Shown: positions 27,495 through 36,869 of the stretch, one piece after another
How the letters are laid out: every line of letters starts with the position of its first letter
How positions within the stretch are numbered: position 1 is the stretch's first letter
DNA from: Lysobacteraceae bacterium
GTDB taxonomy: Bacteria > Pseudomonadota > Gammaproteobacteria > Xanthomonadales > BQJN01
Length of the DNA: 64,000 bases
Direction of reading: 5' to 3'
NCBI GenBank assembly: GCA_021604725.1
Contig: BQJN01000002.1
Span: 19,241-83,240, forward strand
The notes under the pieces: model-generated
Told to the model about the DNA's origin: nothing
Database searches by the model: none
The model's input: only the letters and a program-made list of their open reading frames with translations
Translations under genes and position numbers: made by a program

Positions 27495-28433
27495 GTGACA
27501 TCCAAATACGAGCAGCGTTCGCTGTCCGCTGCCAAGTGGGGCAGTTTGCTAATGGCCTTGGCCGGCGTCGCCGCTGCGGTGACGTCGCATTCCGATGCAT
27601 TGATGGTGGACGGCTTGTATTCGGGCGTTAACTTCTTTGCTGCCATTATTGCAGCCCGAGTCGGGCAACAGGTGATGTCAGCCCCGGATGCCACGTACCC
27701 ACTGGGTCAGGATGCCGCCGAGCCCATCTATGTCACCTTTCGCGCACTGGTGCTGCTAGGGGTCATGGTGTTTGCTGCGATGTCGGCCGGTGGCAAGGTC
27801 ATCACATTCTGGTCCGGCGGTGACGTCGTTGCACTGAACTATGGTCCAATCCTGATTTACGTCGTCGCCATGGTTGCGATTTGTTTTTCGCTGTCGGCCT
27901 TTCACTTTCTCAACCTGCGACGCAGTGGTGGCAAAAACGCGATCTTGCGAACAGAAGCTCAGGCAGCCCTGTTCGATGGTTTACTGACCGCAGGCGCTGG
28001 CTCGGCTTTGCTGATGTCGCAATGGTTGGTGGGTACATTCCTGGCACCGATCATTCCGATCGTTGACTCTCTGATTGTGCTGTTGCTGGTGGTGGTGATC
28101 CTGCCGCAGCCGATCGAGATTCTGCGACACGCCCTCAAGCAATTGATGGGCGCAGCAGCGTCGTCTGGCGAGCATCAAGCAGCGATCGGGGAGGTCATGG
28201 CCAGGCACAGCGAAAGCTTTGATTTGCTCCGCGTCGACGTTTTGCCGATGGGTCGCAGAGACAGTGTGGTGGTGCGCGCCCGTCCGCGCCATGGGGTGAC
28301 CGGCCTCGACGTTGATCAACTTCGCGATGAGATACAAATGCTCTACCAACAACGGTTCGGCTTGGCGCGAACGTTTGTGTTGATTACTGACAGGTCGGAA
28401 TTTTCAGATACCGATGGTACGCCACGCAAATGA
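27495..28433 (+). CDS. cation diffusion facilitator-like membrane protein with altered metal sites
   Basis: A 312-residue protein with six hydrophobic segments and a C-terminal soluble domain, the layout of CDF/YiiP metal exporters. The second helix reads SDALMVDGLYSGVN: the first family aspartate is kept, but the one four residues on, usually D, is N. The region corresponding to the fifth-helix HxxxD site reads EAQAALFDG, lacking the histidine. The FGHGK loop is replaced by YPLGQDAAEP. These changes suggest a different metal, or a non-transport role, compared with classic members. The GTG start at 27495 is chosen. The stop overlaps the next gene (ATGA). Confidence 0.75.
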   Translation: MTSKYEQRSLSAAKWGSLLMALAGVAAAVTSHSDALMVDGLYSGVNFFAAIIAARVGQQVMSAPDATYPLGQDAAEPIYVTFRALVLLGVMVFAAMSAGGKVITFWSGGDVVALNYGPILIYVVAMVAICFSLSAFHFLNLRRSGGKNAILRTEAQAALFDGLLTAGAGSALLMSQWLVGTFLAPIIPIVDSLIVLLLVVVILPQPIEILRHALKQLMGAAASSGEHQAAIGEVMARHSESFDLLRVDVLPMGRRDSVVVRARPRHGVTGLDVDQLRDEIQMLYQQRFGLARTFVLITDRSEFSDTDGTPRK

Positions 28434-31400
28434 GTGGACCTCGAAGGGCTTGGAGGCGCTTTGCCGTCATCGCCACTGGCCTGGTGCTGGCGGCGTTGCT
28501 CGGTGTCGCTCTGCTGGCCAGTTTTGCAGTACCTGTTGGCTTGGGGCTGTTCAAGAACCAAATCGCCAACGCTTCTACGCAGTTACTCGGCCTGCCCATT
28601 ACCTTTGATCAGGCGGTATTGCGAACCGGCCCACAGCCCAGGTTGTCGGCCACAGGACTGGTACTGGGATCTGTAGACAAACCACTGCTGCGCGTGCAGC
28701 AGTTGGAGGCGGGGCTTGAGCTGGCCGCACTGTTTTCCAGTCAAGTCGAGCTGACAGCCATCGAGATCTCTGGGCTGGTCTATGACGCACACGCGACGCA
28801 ACTGCAATTGTCGAGCGACGACAATGATGACAGCAGCGACTGGCAAGTGGTTGCACCGCCTGAGCTTATGGTCACCGACGCGGCAGTGCTGGGGGAGAAT
28901 TTTCACGTCGACACCTTGCAATTGGTCACTGATCAGCAGTCGCGGATCTCCGTACAAGCCATGTGGCAAGACTTGCCAATGACCCTGGACGCTCAATTGC
29001 CGCCGCTTCAGGCTCTGCATGCGTTGCGGTGGGATCAGGCGCTTCTGGAGCTAAAGGTGCTGGACTCGGAAGTTCGAGCCCAAGCTAGCGAGATGTCTGA
29101 GTCTGGCGGTGTCCTGCAAGTTTCAGGCGATATTGATTCGACCGCGTGGCAATTGCTGGGCTTGGCTGGTGGGCCGCAAACACTGAATCTGCAGAGCCGC
29201 GTGCAACGCGATCAACAGACCTTCTTGCTGAGCGAGCTTTCACTGTCAGCGGACTCGGATCGATTGCAAATTGAGCGGCTTGAGATTGAATCCGGTGGTG
29301 ACCGTTTGGCTGTTAAGGGGCAGATCAACGACCTGGCGATTTCGATTGACTCATGGCAGCGATGGCTGTCGACCGAAGCGGCTGATGAACCTTCTGCGTT
29401 GCAACAGTGGCCATTGGATCTGCAGCTTGAGATCGACCAGGTCAGTGCCAACTACCAGGCCCATGATGTGGTGCTGAGCAGCAGTAAATTAAGCATGAAT
29501 CATAGCGTGCTGCGGCTTGTCTCCGCTCTCGATGTTGCAAGCGATGCGCAGAGCCTCGGTCATGCTCAGATCGATGCCTCTGTGCTATTGCAGCCAGACT
29601 GTATGCGCCTTTCAGGGTCATCGCAGGCTGCGCTTCAGCGGCCCTGGCAGCTCAATTCAGATTTCGCCGTAAATCAGTTGCAGCAGGTGCTGGCGGAGTT
29701 CGATATTTGTATCGACGACATCGACAGCGCGTTGGCCAATCCAAAGCTGAAGCTGGACGTCAGTGGCCTGGCGATCGCCATGGATGAATCTGCAATGCCT
29801 GTTGATCAGCTGTCCATTGAGCTTGGCGATGGGCGTGGTGTGGCCAACATCAGGACCGTGCTTGAGGGGCGCCCTTTGACCGCAACAATCCGTGCACCAG
29901 GTTTGCCGCAAGCATTCGAGTCAGGCCAGATGCCGTTCGAGCTGGACGTGGACGACACCGAGGTGGCCTCGGCGCTCAGTGGCACGATCAGCTGGAATCA
30001 GGATGACTTTTCTGTGCTGGCCGACTTGACCGCGGCTGGACGGGGCGATGGCGAGCTGAAGTTGTCGGCAGCTGTGCAGCTCGATAATGAACAGCTGTCC
30101 ATTCAGGACGTGTCGGTCGATATGGTGGGTATTGACCTGGAGGGGCAGTTTAAAGCCGAGTTTTCCGACCCGCCCCGCATGACGGTTGAGGCCAATGCCG
30201 GGCTGATCGACAAGGCAAGGCTGATGCACTATCTCGGCCGCCTGGATCGGGAGTTGGAGGAAGCTGAACAGCAGGGCGATGCGTTTGACTGGCTAGGTGC
30301 TGACTTTGAATTTATCGACCAACTGTTGGCAACGCCGCTGATTGAGTTTCGTCTTGCCATTGAAGAGATAGCCGGTCTTGCAGTGGGCGTGTCGGATATC
30401 AAGGCACAAGGCAAGCTTGGGGCAGGACGCATAGACGACGCCCAGATTAGCGCGAATTTCGACAATGTCGATGTGGCCGGCACCCTCAAAGCCGATTTCT
30501 CCGGACACGAAGAACAACTGGCGCTGACTTTGGACGCGCAGAATGTTGATCTCGACGCGATCTTGCGCCGGCTCAAGATCAACCCGGGTGTCGAGATTCA
30601 GGCACCGTCAGCGTCGCTTTCAGTGCAATCCAAGGGACGCAACCTGGCTGCTCTTTTGACTCATGCTGACCTTCGTTTCGCTATCCCGCAAACAAGCTTC
30701 GACATCGGTGGAGGGGATGAATTGTGGCGTACGCTGAGCATCACCGAAATGGTCGTGGGCACCGGTGTTGGCGATCCGGTTCGTATTGATGCCCTGGTCG
30801 ATATTGACGGTGCACCGATGACCGCGGAGCTCATAGCGCCGTCCATTGATGACATGCTGAACAAGCCTGAGGAACCTATAGCGGTGCAATTGACGCTGGG
30901 TTCCGAAGAGGATCAGCTCACCGCTGTTGGTCGTGTGTTACAGCCGGTCAGTGATGATCGATTTGAAGCGGATATTCAGTTGAGTGGTACGCGGCTTGAT
31001 CTGCTTGATGGTGCCGATGATGATCTGCAGCCTGAACTGGGACCGTATTCGATTGCTGCCAACATAAAGGCCACTCCTGAGCGCGTGGAGTTGTCACTGA
31101 CTGAGGCGACCATCGGTTATAGCCGACTGCAAGGCGCGGTGACCATTGATCGATCACAGAGTCGGCAAAGGATTGATGTTGTTGTTGATGCCGAGAGAAT
31201 TCGCATCGAGGACCTGGTGGATACCGAGCTGGCAGATGCGGTAGATCCAGCAGAGCAGGATCAGGTGCCGGCAACAGTTGCCGAACAACTGGATCGGTTT
31301 TTCAATGAATTCCTTCCAGAGCTGGTGTTGGAGTCGGATCTTTCATTGACGCTACAGGCCGATGAGATTCGTGCCAATGAGCAGCTTTTGGGGTCGGGTG

Positions 31401-32218
31401 TCGTCGTCGCCACATTGATGGACAAGCGGTTGCATGTATCCCGGCTGGAAATCATTACCCCACACGGGGAGATCATGGGCTCGCTTGATCTGGCCGACAC
31501 TGCCGCCGGGGCCAGTATCGACCTGGATCTGGATATCGATGGCCTGGATATGGCCGTTGTCGCCCAGCGGGTAGGGCAAGATCACGACGGCTTAGGCTTA
31601 TTGTTCATGAAGGCTGATTTGCATGGCGAGGGTCAGGACATCGTGGACATGCGGCGGTCCCTGACGGGTCGCTTGGACATGTTCTTCTGGCCGGAGAATG
31701 TGTCAGCAGGGACTTACGACCTTTGGGTCTCCAACGTCTTTCTCGCCATCTTGCCGCTGTTCGGCAAAGGCGAATCAAACTTCAATTGTGCTGTCGCACG
31801 CTTCGGCATTGCCGATGGCGTTATGAACGCAGAAACCCTGATGGTCGACACCAGCAAGATGGTGGTGCATGGGCGCGGTGAGATCAACCTGGCAGATCAA
31901 ACGCTGTTGCTAGGCTTTGTGCCGCAGTCGAAAAAGGCGGCCTTCTTGTCGATGGAAACGCCGGTAACAATCAAGGGACCGATTGACGACTTTGGGGTGT
32001 CTATTGGGCCTCTGGACATGGCGTTTTCCGCCTTTCGTTTGTACTACAACTTGCTGTACGTCCCCTACCAGTGGATGCGTGGTCGCGCATTGCCTGAAGA
32101 TGGCATGCCGATTTGTCTACAGGAAATGCAGTGGGAGCAGCCTGAGGACCGGCCGGCCGCGTTGCAGGATTTTCCGATTCCATTCGAAGATCAGAAAAAA
32201 CCCAGGAGGTCCAGATGA
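28430..32218 (+). CDS. giant AsmA-like inner-membrane-anchored protein
   Basis: A 1262-residue protein with one N-terminal helix (about residues 12-34), then a very long beta-rich periplasmic region of repeating units. The C-terminal region (SKMVVHGRGEINLADQTLLL to TVTIKGPIDDFGVSIGPLD-like segments) matches the AsmA C-terminal/DUF748-type domain. AsmA/TamB/YhdP family proteins form bridge-like beta-helical channels that move phospholipids between membranes; function here is inferred from fold and length. The start overlaps the CDF-like gene and the stop overlaps the next start. Coupling to a CDF-like protein and an LssY-domain lipoprotein is unusual. Confidence 0.8.
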   Translation: MSGPRRAWRRFAVIATGLVLAALLGVALLASFAVPVGLGLFKNQIANASTQLLGLPITFDQAVLRTGPQPRLSATGLVLGSVDKPLLRVQQLEAGLELAALFSSQVELTAIEISGLVYDAHATQLQLSSDDNDDSSDWQVVAPPELMVTDAAVLGENFHVDTLQLVTDQQSRISVQAMWQDLPMTLDAQLPPLQALHALRWDQALLELKVLDSEVRAQASEMSESGGVLQVSGDIDSTAWQLLGLAGGPQTLNLQSRVQRDQQTFLLSELSLSADSDRLQIERLEIESGGDRLAVKGQINDLAISIDSWQRWLSTEAADEPSALQQWPLDLQLEIDQVSANYQAHDVVLSSSKLSMNHSVLRLVSALDVASDAQSLGHAQIDASVLLQPDCMRLSGSSQAALQRPWQLNSDFAVNQLQQVLAEFDICIDDIDSALANPKLKLDVSGLAIAMDESAMPVDQLSIELGDGRGVANIRTVLEGRPLTATIRAPGLPQAFESGQMPFELDVDDTEVASALSGTISWNQDDFSVLADLTAAGRGDGELKLSAAVQLDNEQLSIQDVSVDMVGIDLEGQFKAEFSDPPRMTVEANAGLIDKARLMHYLGRLDRELEEAEQQGDAFDWLGADFEFIDQLLATPLIEFRLAIEEIAGLAVGVSDIKAQGKLGAGRIDDAQISANFDNVDVAGTLKADFSGHEEQLALTLDAQNVDLDAILRRLKINPGVEIQAPSASLSVQSKGRNLAALLTHADLRFAIPQTSFDIGGGDELWRTLSITEMVVGTGVGDPVRIDALVDIDGAPMTAELIAPSIDDMLNKPEEPIAVQLTLGSEEDQLTAVGRVLQPVSDDRFEADIQLSGTRLDLLDGADDDLQPELGPYSIAANIKATPERVELSLTEATIGYSRLQGAVTIDRSQSRQRIDVVVDAERIRIEDLVDTELADAVDPAEQDQVPATVAEQLDRFFNEFLPELVLESDLSLTLQADEIRANEQLLGSGVVVATLMDKRLHVSRLEIITPHGEIMGSLDLADTAAGASIDLDLDIDGLDMAVVAQRVGQDHDGLGLLFMKADLHGEGQDIVDMRRSLTGRLDMFFWPENVSAGTYDLWVSNVFLAILPLFGKGESNFNCAVARFGIADGVMNAETLMVDTSKMVVHGRGEINLADQTLLLGFVPQSKKAAFLSMETPVTIKGPIDDFGVSIGPLDMAFSAFRLYYNLLYVPYQWMRGRALPEDGMPICLQEMQWEQPEDRPAALQDFPIPFEDQKKPRRSR

Positions 32219-33447
32219 GCGGCTACCGTTACCGCACGTCCATTGGCATCTTGCTTTTGGCGCTAATCTCAGCCTGTGCCTCTTTTGACCCGAAGCCGAT
32301 TGAGCCCGTTATCGATGCCTACATGACCCGGGCGCTGACCGAGCGTGACCATGGTGTTTCTGTCAACGCAGTGCCACTGACCGCCGAAGAATCTGCAGCA
32401 ATATTTGGCGTCAAACTGGCCAGGAAGAAGATTCAGCCGGTTTGGCTGGCTATCGACAACCAGGAGTCTTCGGACCTTTGGCTGCTGACCTTGATGCTGG
32501 ACCCCGACTACTACTCGACGCGTGAGGCGGCCTGGGCATTGGGTGCTCGTTACAAGCGCGAAATTGAAGACCACTTTGCGAGCTTCGACATGCCGATTCA
32601 TGTTCCGGCTGGGCAACGGGTCGAGGGTTTTGTGTTCACTACCCTAGATGAGCACGCCAAGGCGATCAGCGTGTCGCTGGTGGGCGATGACCATTTTCGG
32701 CAGGTCGATATGGTGTTTTCAATGCCGGCCAAGCGCGGGCTGGACTGGCAGAGTGTTGACTTCGATACGCTTTACCCGTCGCTCGCCGAGTTGGATGAGG
32801 TGCAACTAAAGGCCGAGCTGGAGGCTTTGCCGTGCTGTGTGCTCAGTACCGATGAACAGCGAAATGGCGACCCCGTCAATGTGGCCTTTGTTGGTTCGGC
32901 CGATCAGCTTTACTCGGTGCTGGTGCAGGCGGGCTGGGATGAGACCCATGCTCTGACTGCTGGAACCGCGGTGAAGACTGGCGTGAAAGGTGTATTCGGA
33001 GGTGAGTACAAACATTCGCCAATCAGCCCATTGTTGCTGTTCGGTCGCCCCCAGGATGCCGGTTTTCAAATGGCGCGGTCCAACATCCATCAACGCAATC
33101 ACATGCGAGTCTGGAAATCCCCCTGGAGTTATCAGGAAACGCCGGTCTGGATCGGTCAGATCAGCCGTGACATCGGGGTCAGGTTCACCAGATATTCACC
33201 ATTTCTCACCACCCACAAAATCGATCCGGACATCGATGAATCGAGATACGCATTGACGCAACAGATGCTGCTCAGTCAGCGCGTGCGAGCCTTTGGCTAT
33301 GTTGGTGGGTCTTTGCATGCGACACCGAATGAGCCGGGGTTCAATACGACCTTCGATCCGATGTGGTCTGATGGCCAGCGCGTGGTGTTCTTTCTGACAG
33401 ACAACCCAACCGCGCTGGATGAAATAGACTATATCGACTTTGATTAG
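32215..33447 (+). CDS. LssY-domain lipoprotein
   Basis: A 410-residue lipoprotein. The lipobox is ISAC with cysteine about residue 21 (LLLALISACAS). The region from about residue 220 (GDPVNVAFVGSADQLYSVLVQAGWDETHAL to RVRAFGYVGG) matches the LssY C-terminal domain (Pfam PF14067, recalled), found in type I secretion-associated and envelope proteins of unknown role. The N-terminal half has a beta-sandwich-like part (QPVWLAIDNQESSDLWLLTL). It overlaps the AsmA-like gene (ATGA), the last gene of the operon, and is followed by a strong palindrome at 33511-33536. Confidence 0.8.
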   Translation: MSGYRYRTSIGILLLALISACASFDPKPIEPVIDAYMTRALTERDHGVSVNAVPLTAEESAAIFGVKLARKKIQPVWLAIDNQESSDLWLLTLMLDPDYYSTREAAWALGARYKREIEDHFASFDMPIHVPAGQRVEGFVFTTLDEHAKAISVSLVGDDHFRQVDMVFSMPAKRGLDWQSVDFDTLYPSLAELDEVQLKAELEALPCCVLSTDEQRNGDPVNVAFVGSADQLYSVLVQAGWDETHALTAGTAVKTGVKGVFGGEYKHSPISPLLLFGRPQDAGFQMARSNIHQRNHMRVWKSPWSYQETPVWIGQISRDIGVRFTRYSPFLTTHKIDPDIDESRYALTQQMLLSQRVRAFGYVGGSLHATPNEPGFNTTFDPMWSDGQRVVFFLTDNPTALDEIDYIDFD

Positions 33448-33510
33448 TTTGCCGACCAGTGTCCCGCGAGTCTGTGGCGAGACCTGCTGACCTTGCTTGG
33501 CGCAAGCGGT

Positions 33511-33536
33511 TGGCCGGCTGACAAGTCAGCCGGCCA
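33511..33536. terminator. strong palindrome between convergent genes
   Basis: TGGCCGGCTGA-CAAG-TCAGCCGGCCA, an 11-bp perfect stem, lies between the convergent LssY and DUF4136 genes. No long T-tract follows on either strand (CTTAGCC on the plus strand), so it may be an intrinsic bidirectional terminator or a REP-type hairpin. Confidence 0.6.
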
Positions 33537-33544
33537 CTTAGCCT

Positions 33545-34105
33545 TTAGCGGTTTGGTGCGGTGAACGGGTAGTCGGCGAAGATCGCGGTAACCGCATTGT
33601 TGATCGGCTCGCGCGGTGCCTTCAACGCTTTTTCCGTTATGCGGCCAACAGCACTGCCTTCCCAGACGATCTGCTCGCGTTGCATGTCGACCAGGTCAAT
33701 GGTTAGCGTTCCTTCGGTCCATTGATCAACTCGCGTTTCGTATCGTGTTGCGCCCCAGTAGCCATAGTGACCATACCAGGGGTCGACGTACATGCTGGAG
33801 GTCGGCACGGTAGAGACCCGGGTCTTCTCATCTGAGTGAACGAAGAAGTTGACCTCAAGGTCCGGATTGCTTTCGTCGTAGTAATAGCCGCGAACAGCCA
33901 TTTCCCGCTTCACCGCATCTTTCAGTATCTGCGTGATCAAGGTCGAATACTGAGCGTTGTCGGTACCCACTCGGTCAAAGAAACCGTAGGTCTTGTAGCG
34001 GCTAAAGTCGCCGGACGGGTCATAGTCTGAATAGATCTTCGGTGACGAGGTGCAGCCTGCGGCCAACACGACCAAGCCCAAAGCTAAAATTGCGATTTTT
34101 CTCAT
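33545..34105 (-). CDS. DUF4136 lipoprotein
   Basis: A 186-residue lipoprotein. The signal is IAILALGLVVLAAGC, with cysteine about residue 18, then SSPKIYSDYDPSGDFSRYKTYGFFDRV. This opening, and LDVEVNFFVH-like strands with NPDLEVNFFVHSDEKTRVS, match DUF4136, a widespread outer-membrane lipoprotein family of unknown role. It is convergent with the LssY operon, and a promoter likely lies in 34106-34162. No special features. Confidence 0.82.
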   Translation of the reverse strand: MRKIAILALGLVVLAAGCTSSPKIYSDYDPSGDFSRYKTYGFFDRVGTDNAQYSTLITQILKDAVKREMAVRGYYYDESNPDLEVNFFVHSDEKTRVSTVPTSSMYVDPWYGHYGYWGATRYETRVDQWTEGTLTIDLVDMQREQIVWEGSAVGRITEKALKAPREPINNAVTAIFADYPFTAPNR

Positions 34106-34162
34106 GAGTCAGTCCAGGTAGTAGTGTGATAAGTCAATCATATCAGAGCTTCCCGTGTCGCT

Positions 34163-34660
34163 TTAGCCGCCGTTTCGGATCATGTGACGGAGCAACTCTT
34201 GCGACGGTTCGCCGGTTTCGAGCAGGCCGTGGTCAGCCTGGTATCGCATGATCGCCTCCCTTGTTCGGCTGTTCATGCTGCCGATATCGCCCGGGTCGTA
34301 GCCGAGGCGAAGCAGTGAACGCTGGATCTCCGATACGGTGCCACCTGAAGACGAAGTGTTGTAAGTGGGCGTCGAGCGATAGGATGAGCGGTACCGTTCC
34401 ATTTCCGCCTGGCGTCGATAGTGCGCCGCTTCCTGCTCTGCTCGTCGCCGGGAATGCCTTTCCCGATTGACGCCGCGTGACAGTCCCCGGATACCACCCA
34501 AGGTTGCACCGATATCGGCTCCGCGGTCACCACCCAGCAAGCCGCCGATCAAGGCACCACCAATGGCGCCGCCAATCGCTTCGCCGAATGGTCCGCTCTG
34601 TGCTGGTGAAGATAGTGCAAGGGCAGTCAACAAAATCGTAACTGTGCTAAGTCTTTTCAT
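34163..34660 (-). CDS. glycine-zipper and peptidoglycan-binding domain protein
   Basis: A 165-residue exported protein: signal peptide (TILLTALALSSPAQSG), glycine-zipper stretch at about 25-55 (GEAIGGAIGGALIGGLLGGD), an arginine-rich linker (REHRSRRRAEQE-like composition) and a C-terminal peptidoglycan-binding fold (SEIQRSLLRLGYDPGDIGSM to REAIMRYQADHGL). The glycine zipper may insert in the outer membrane while the other domain holds peptidoglycan. The start codon overlaps the stop of the MORN gene (34657-34660), so both come from one transcript. Confidence 0.8.
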   Translation of the reverse strand: MKRLSTVTILLTALALSSPAQSGPFGEAIGGAIGGALIGGLLGGDRGADIGATLGGIRGLSRGVNRERHSRRRAEQEAAHYRRQAEMERYRSSYRSTPTYNTSSSGGTVSEIQRSLLRLGYDPGDIGSMNSRTREAIMRYQADHGLLETGEPSQELLRHMIRNGG

Positions 34661-35466
34661 TGCTGTTTCTCCCCTTTGATCCAGATCTCACTTTCAATTG
34701 CGCCGTCGGCAAGTGTCACAACGAAAGTACCATTGGGTTGCCCGTCCTGGAACGGTCCCTCGTATACGTTGCCGTCAAGATCTGTGAATTTGCCGTCTCC
34801 TTCCGGTTCGCCTTCACTGAAAGGGCCCTCGTAGCGCCCTTCGGAAAATTCAGCAACCCCGGTACCATGGGGCTCATCGTTGAGCCATTTTCCTTTGTAG
34901 TAGACACCATCGGTGGTCAGGATTTCGCCTTCGCCGCTGCGCTGACCGTTGAGCCACTGGCCACGGTACATGTCGCCGTTGGCGAAAGTCATGAAACCCT
35001 GACCATGAGGTTCCAGGTTCAGAAATTCGCCTTCGTACTCAGCGCCATCTGGAGTCGACGCGCGACCCGCGCCTGCACCTGAATTTCCATCCAGTATGCC
35101 CTCGAAATATGAGCCATCCGGGCCAAAGTACTCCGCTTGCCCGTCGATAATGCCGTCAACGAATTGGCCGACAATTCTGTGTACGCCATCATCGGTATGT
35201 TCGAAGTAAACGCCGTGGCCGTGCGCTCGGCCATCGTTGGCGGGGCCGTCATAACGGTATTGGACCTCGCCATCGTCGGTTACGACTATCGAGCCCTCTC
35301 CGTTGGCAAGACCTTGAGCGCAATCGCCGGTCCAGAGCACTTCGTAGTCGGCCGGGAGATCAAGAACTTCAATCATGCAACCGGTTGTGGGGTCTTCATA
35401 CCAACCCTCCAGCGCCGCAGCGATGGGGGCGGCAATCAACGCTGAGGCCATAAACAGTGTTCTCAT
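34657..35466 (-). CDS. exported MORN-repeat protein
   Basis: A 269-residue protein with a signal peptide (LFMASALIAAPIAAAL). MORN repeats follow from about residue 80 to the end: YEGEFLNLEPHGQGFMTFAN, YRGQWLNGQRSGEGEILTTD, YKGKWLNDEPHGTGVAEFSE, YEGPFSEGEPEGDGKFTDLD and YEGPFQDGQPNGTF. MORN repeats form extended beta hairpin sheets that bind lipid or protein. The start is ATG 35466, with a longer form possible upstream. It is upstream of, and overlaps, the glycine-zipper gene, suggesting an envelope unit. Confidence 0.85.
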   Translation of the reverse strand: MRTLFMASALIAAPIAAALEGWYEDPTTGCMIEVLDLPADYEVLWTGDCAQGLANGEGSIVVTDDGEVQYRYDGPANDGRAHGHGVYFEHTDDGVHRIVGQFVDGIIDGQAEYFGPDGSYFEGILDGNSGAGAGRASTPDGAEYEGEFLNLEPHGQGFMTFANGDMYRGQWLNGQRSGEGEILTTDGVYYKGKWLNDEPHGTGVAEFSEGRYEGPFSEGEPEGDGKFTDLDGNVYEGPFQDGQPNGTFVVTLADGAIESEIWIKGEKQQ

Positions 35467-35552
35467 CGCTTTTCCGTCCGCGCAACAAAAAAACCAAACT
35501 GCCATGCCGCTGTTATCGTCGTCAATGACTAGTTGCTGGCACTTTCGGCCAT

Positions 35553-35825
35553 TCAGCTCTCGGGAGCGACGTAACCGGCAGGTTTCTCTGAGCCCTTGCC
35601 GAAGAAGAACTTCTCCATTTCCTGCTCGAGAAACTGGCGATGTCTGGGGTCAATCGGGGTCAATCGGTTTTCGTTGATCAGCATCACTTGATGCGCCAGC
35701 CAATCTGACCAGGCTTGTTTGGAGACCCGCTCAAAGATTCGCTTGCCCAGGTCACCAGGATAGGGTTGCCGGTCCAAGCCCTCGGCTTCTATGTCGAGTT
35801 TGATGCAGTGAACGGTGCGGGTCAT
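35553..35825 (-). CDS. yggX: YggX family Fe(II) trafficking / oxidative damage protection protein
   Basis: A 90-residue protein with the YggX pattern: [20 protein letters not shown] contains the conserved C-x-K, then [19 protein letters not shown] and [28 protein letters not shown]. YggX protects Fe-S enzymes from oxidative damage and is often linked to mutY, whose product holds a 4Fe-4S cluster. The ATG at 35825 overlaps the mutY stop by four bases, so the pair is co-translated. Length is normal. Confidence 0.93.
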   Translation of the reverse strand: MTRTVHCIKLDIEAEGLDRQPYPGDLGKRIFERVSKQAWSDWLAHQVMLINENRLTPIDPRHRQFLEQEMEKFFFGKGSEKPAGYVAPES

Positions 35826-36865
35826 GGTCTCTCCAATACGGTGCGAACAGGGGTAGGCAATCCGAGCTTTGTGGCTTGCTTTGGCGATAGCCAGCGACTC
35901 GAAGCATCCATTATAGCGCCGGCCTGGTAGCCCTTGACCAGCATCACTTCGGCGTGAAGGTGGTAGTGCGAAAAGCTGTGGCGGATAGTGGTCAACGCTT
36001 TGGGTGTGCTTTGGCAACCCAAGGCCATTGTTTGGATCAGCAGATCATCTTCCGAATCAAATTCGGGGAGGCACCACAGACCGCCCCACAGTCCACTTGC
36101 CGGTCGTTGCGTTAAAAGCAGGCGGCCGGCATTGTCTTCAAGCTTTAGCCACCAGCGCTTGCGCGTCGGCAACACCTTTTTGGGTCGGGGTGTGGGCAGT
36201 TGATCGTGCAATCCCTGCGCCAGGGCCTGGCATTCATGATGCACCGGACAGCGCTGGCAATCCGGTCGGCGGCGCGTACAAAGCGTTGCCCCAAGGTCCA
36301 TGATGGCCTGGGTATAGTCGGCGACGCGTTCGGTTGGCATGTGGGCCTGCGCCAGTTCCCATAGCCGGCGTTCAACGGCGGCCTTGCCTGGCCAGCCTTC
36401 AATACCATGCAGGCGGCACATCACGCGTTTTACGTTGCCATCAAGAATGGCGACAGGCAATCCAAATGCCTGTGCTGCGATGGCGTTGGCGGTGGAGCGA
36501 CCAATACCTGGCAGGTCTTGAAGCTGCTGTGGTGAAACAGGCAACTGGCCGTCGTGTTCTTGCATACACCGTTGCGCGGCTTTGTGCAGATTTCTGCCAC
36601 GAGCGTAGTAGCCCAGCCCGGACCAGTGCGCCAGAACATCGTCCAGCGTCGCTTCGGCTAAAGTCTGCAGCTTGGGAAACGCTTCCATGAAACGCTCAAA
36701 GTAGGGAATGACCGTGGCAGCCTGTGTTTGTTGCAGCATGATTTCCGACACCCAGATGCGGTAAGGCGTGGGCGATTTCTGCCACGGCAGACTGTGCCGT
36801 CCGTGCTGATCAAACCAGTCCAGCAAGTTTTTTACAAAAAATGAGTATTGCGCGGTTGTATACAA
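35822..36865 (-). CDS. mutY: A/G-specific adenine glycosylase MutY
   Basis: A 347-residue base-excision repair enzyme that removes adenine mispaired with 8-oxoguanine. Catalytic glutamate in [15 protein letters not shown], helix-hairpin-helix [12 protein letters not shown], catalytic aspartate in [14 protein letters not shown], and iron-sulfur cysteines in [17 protein letters not shown] are all present, followed by a NUDIX-like C-terminal domain that recognises 8-oxoguanine. The called start is TTG at 36865; no ATG occurs in the conserved N-terminus, so an alternative codon is likely used. It overlaps yggX (ATGA). Confidence 0.93.
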   Translation of the reverse strand: MYTTAQYSFFVKNLLDWFDQHGRHSLPWQKSPTPYRIWVSEIMLQQTQAATVIPYFERFMEAFPKLQTLAEATLDDVLAHWSGLGYYARGRNLHKAAQRCMQEHDGQLPVSPQQLQDLPGIGRSTANAIAAQAFGLPVAILDGNVKRVMCRLHGIEGWPGKAAVERRLWELAQAHMPTERVADYTQAIMDLGATLCTRRRPDCQRCPVHHECQALAQGLHDQLPTPRPKKVLPTRKRWWLKLEDNAGRLLLTQRPASGLWGGLWCLPEFDSEDDLLIQTMALGCQSTPKALTTIRHSFSHYHLHAEVMLVKGYQAGAIMDASSRWLSPKQATKLGLPTPVRTVLERP

Positions 36866-36869
36866 TGTT

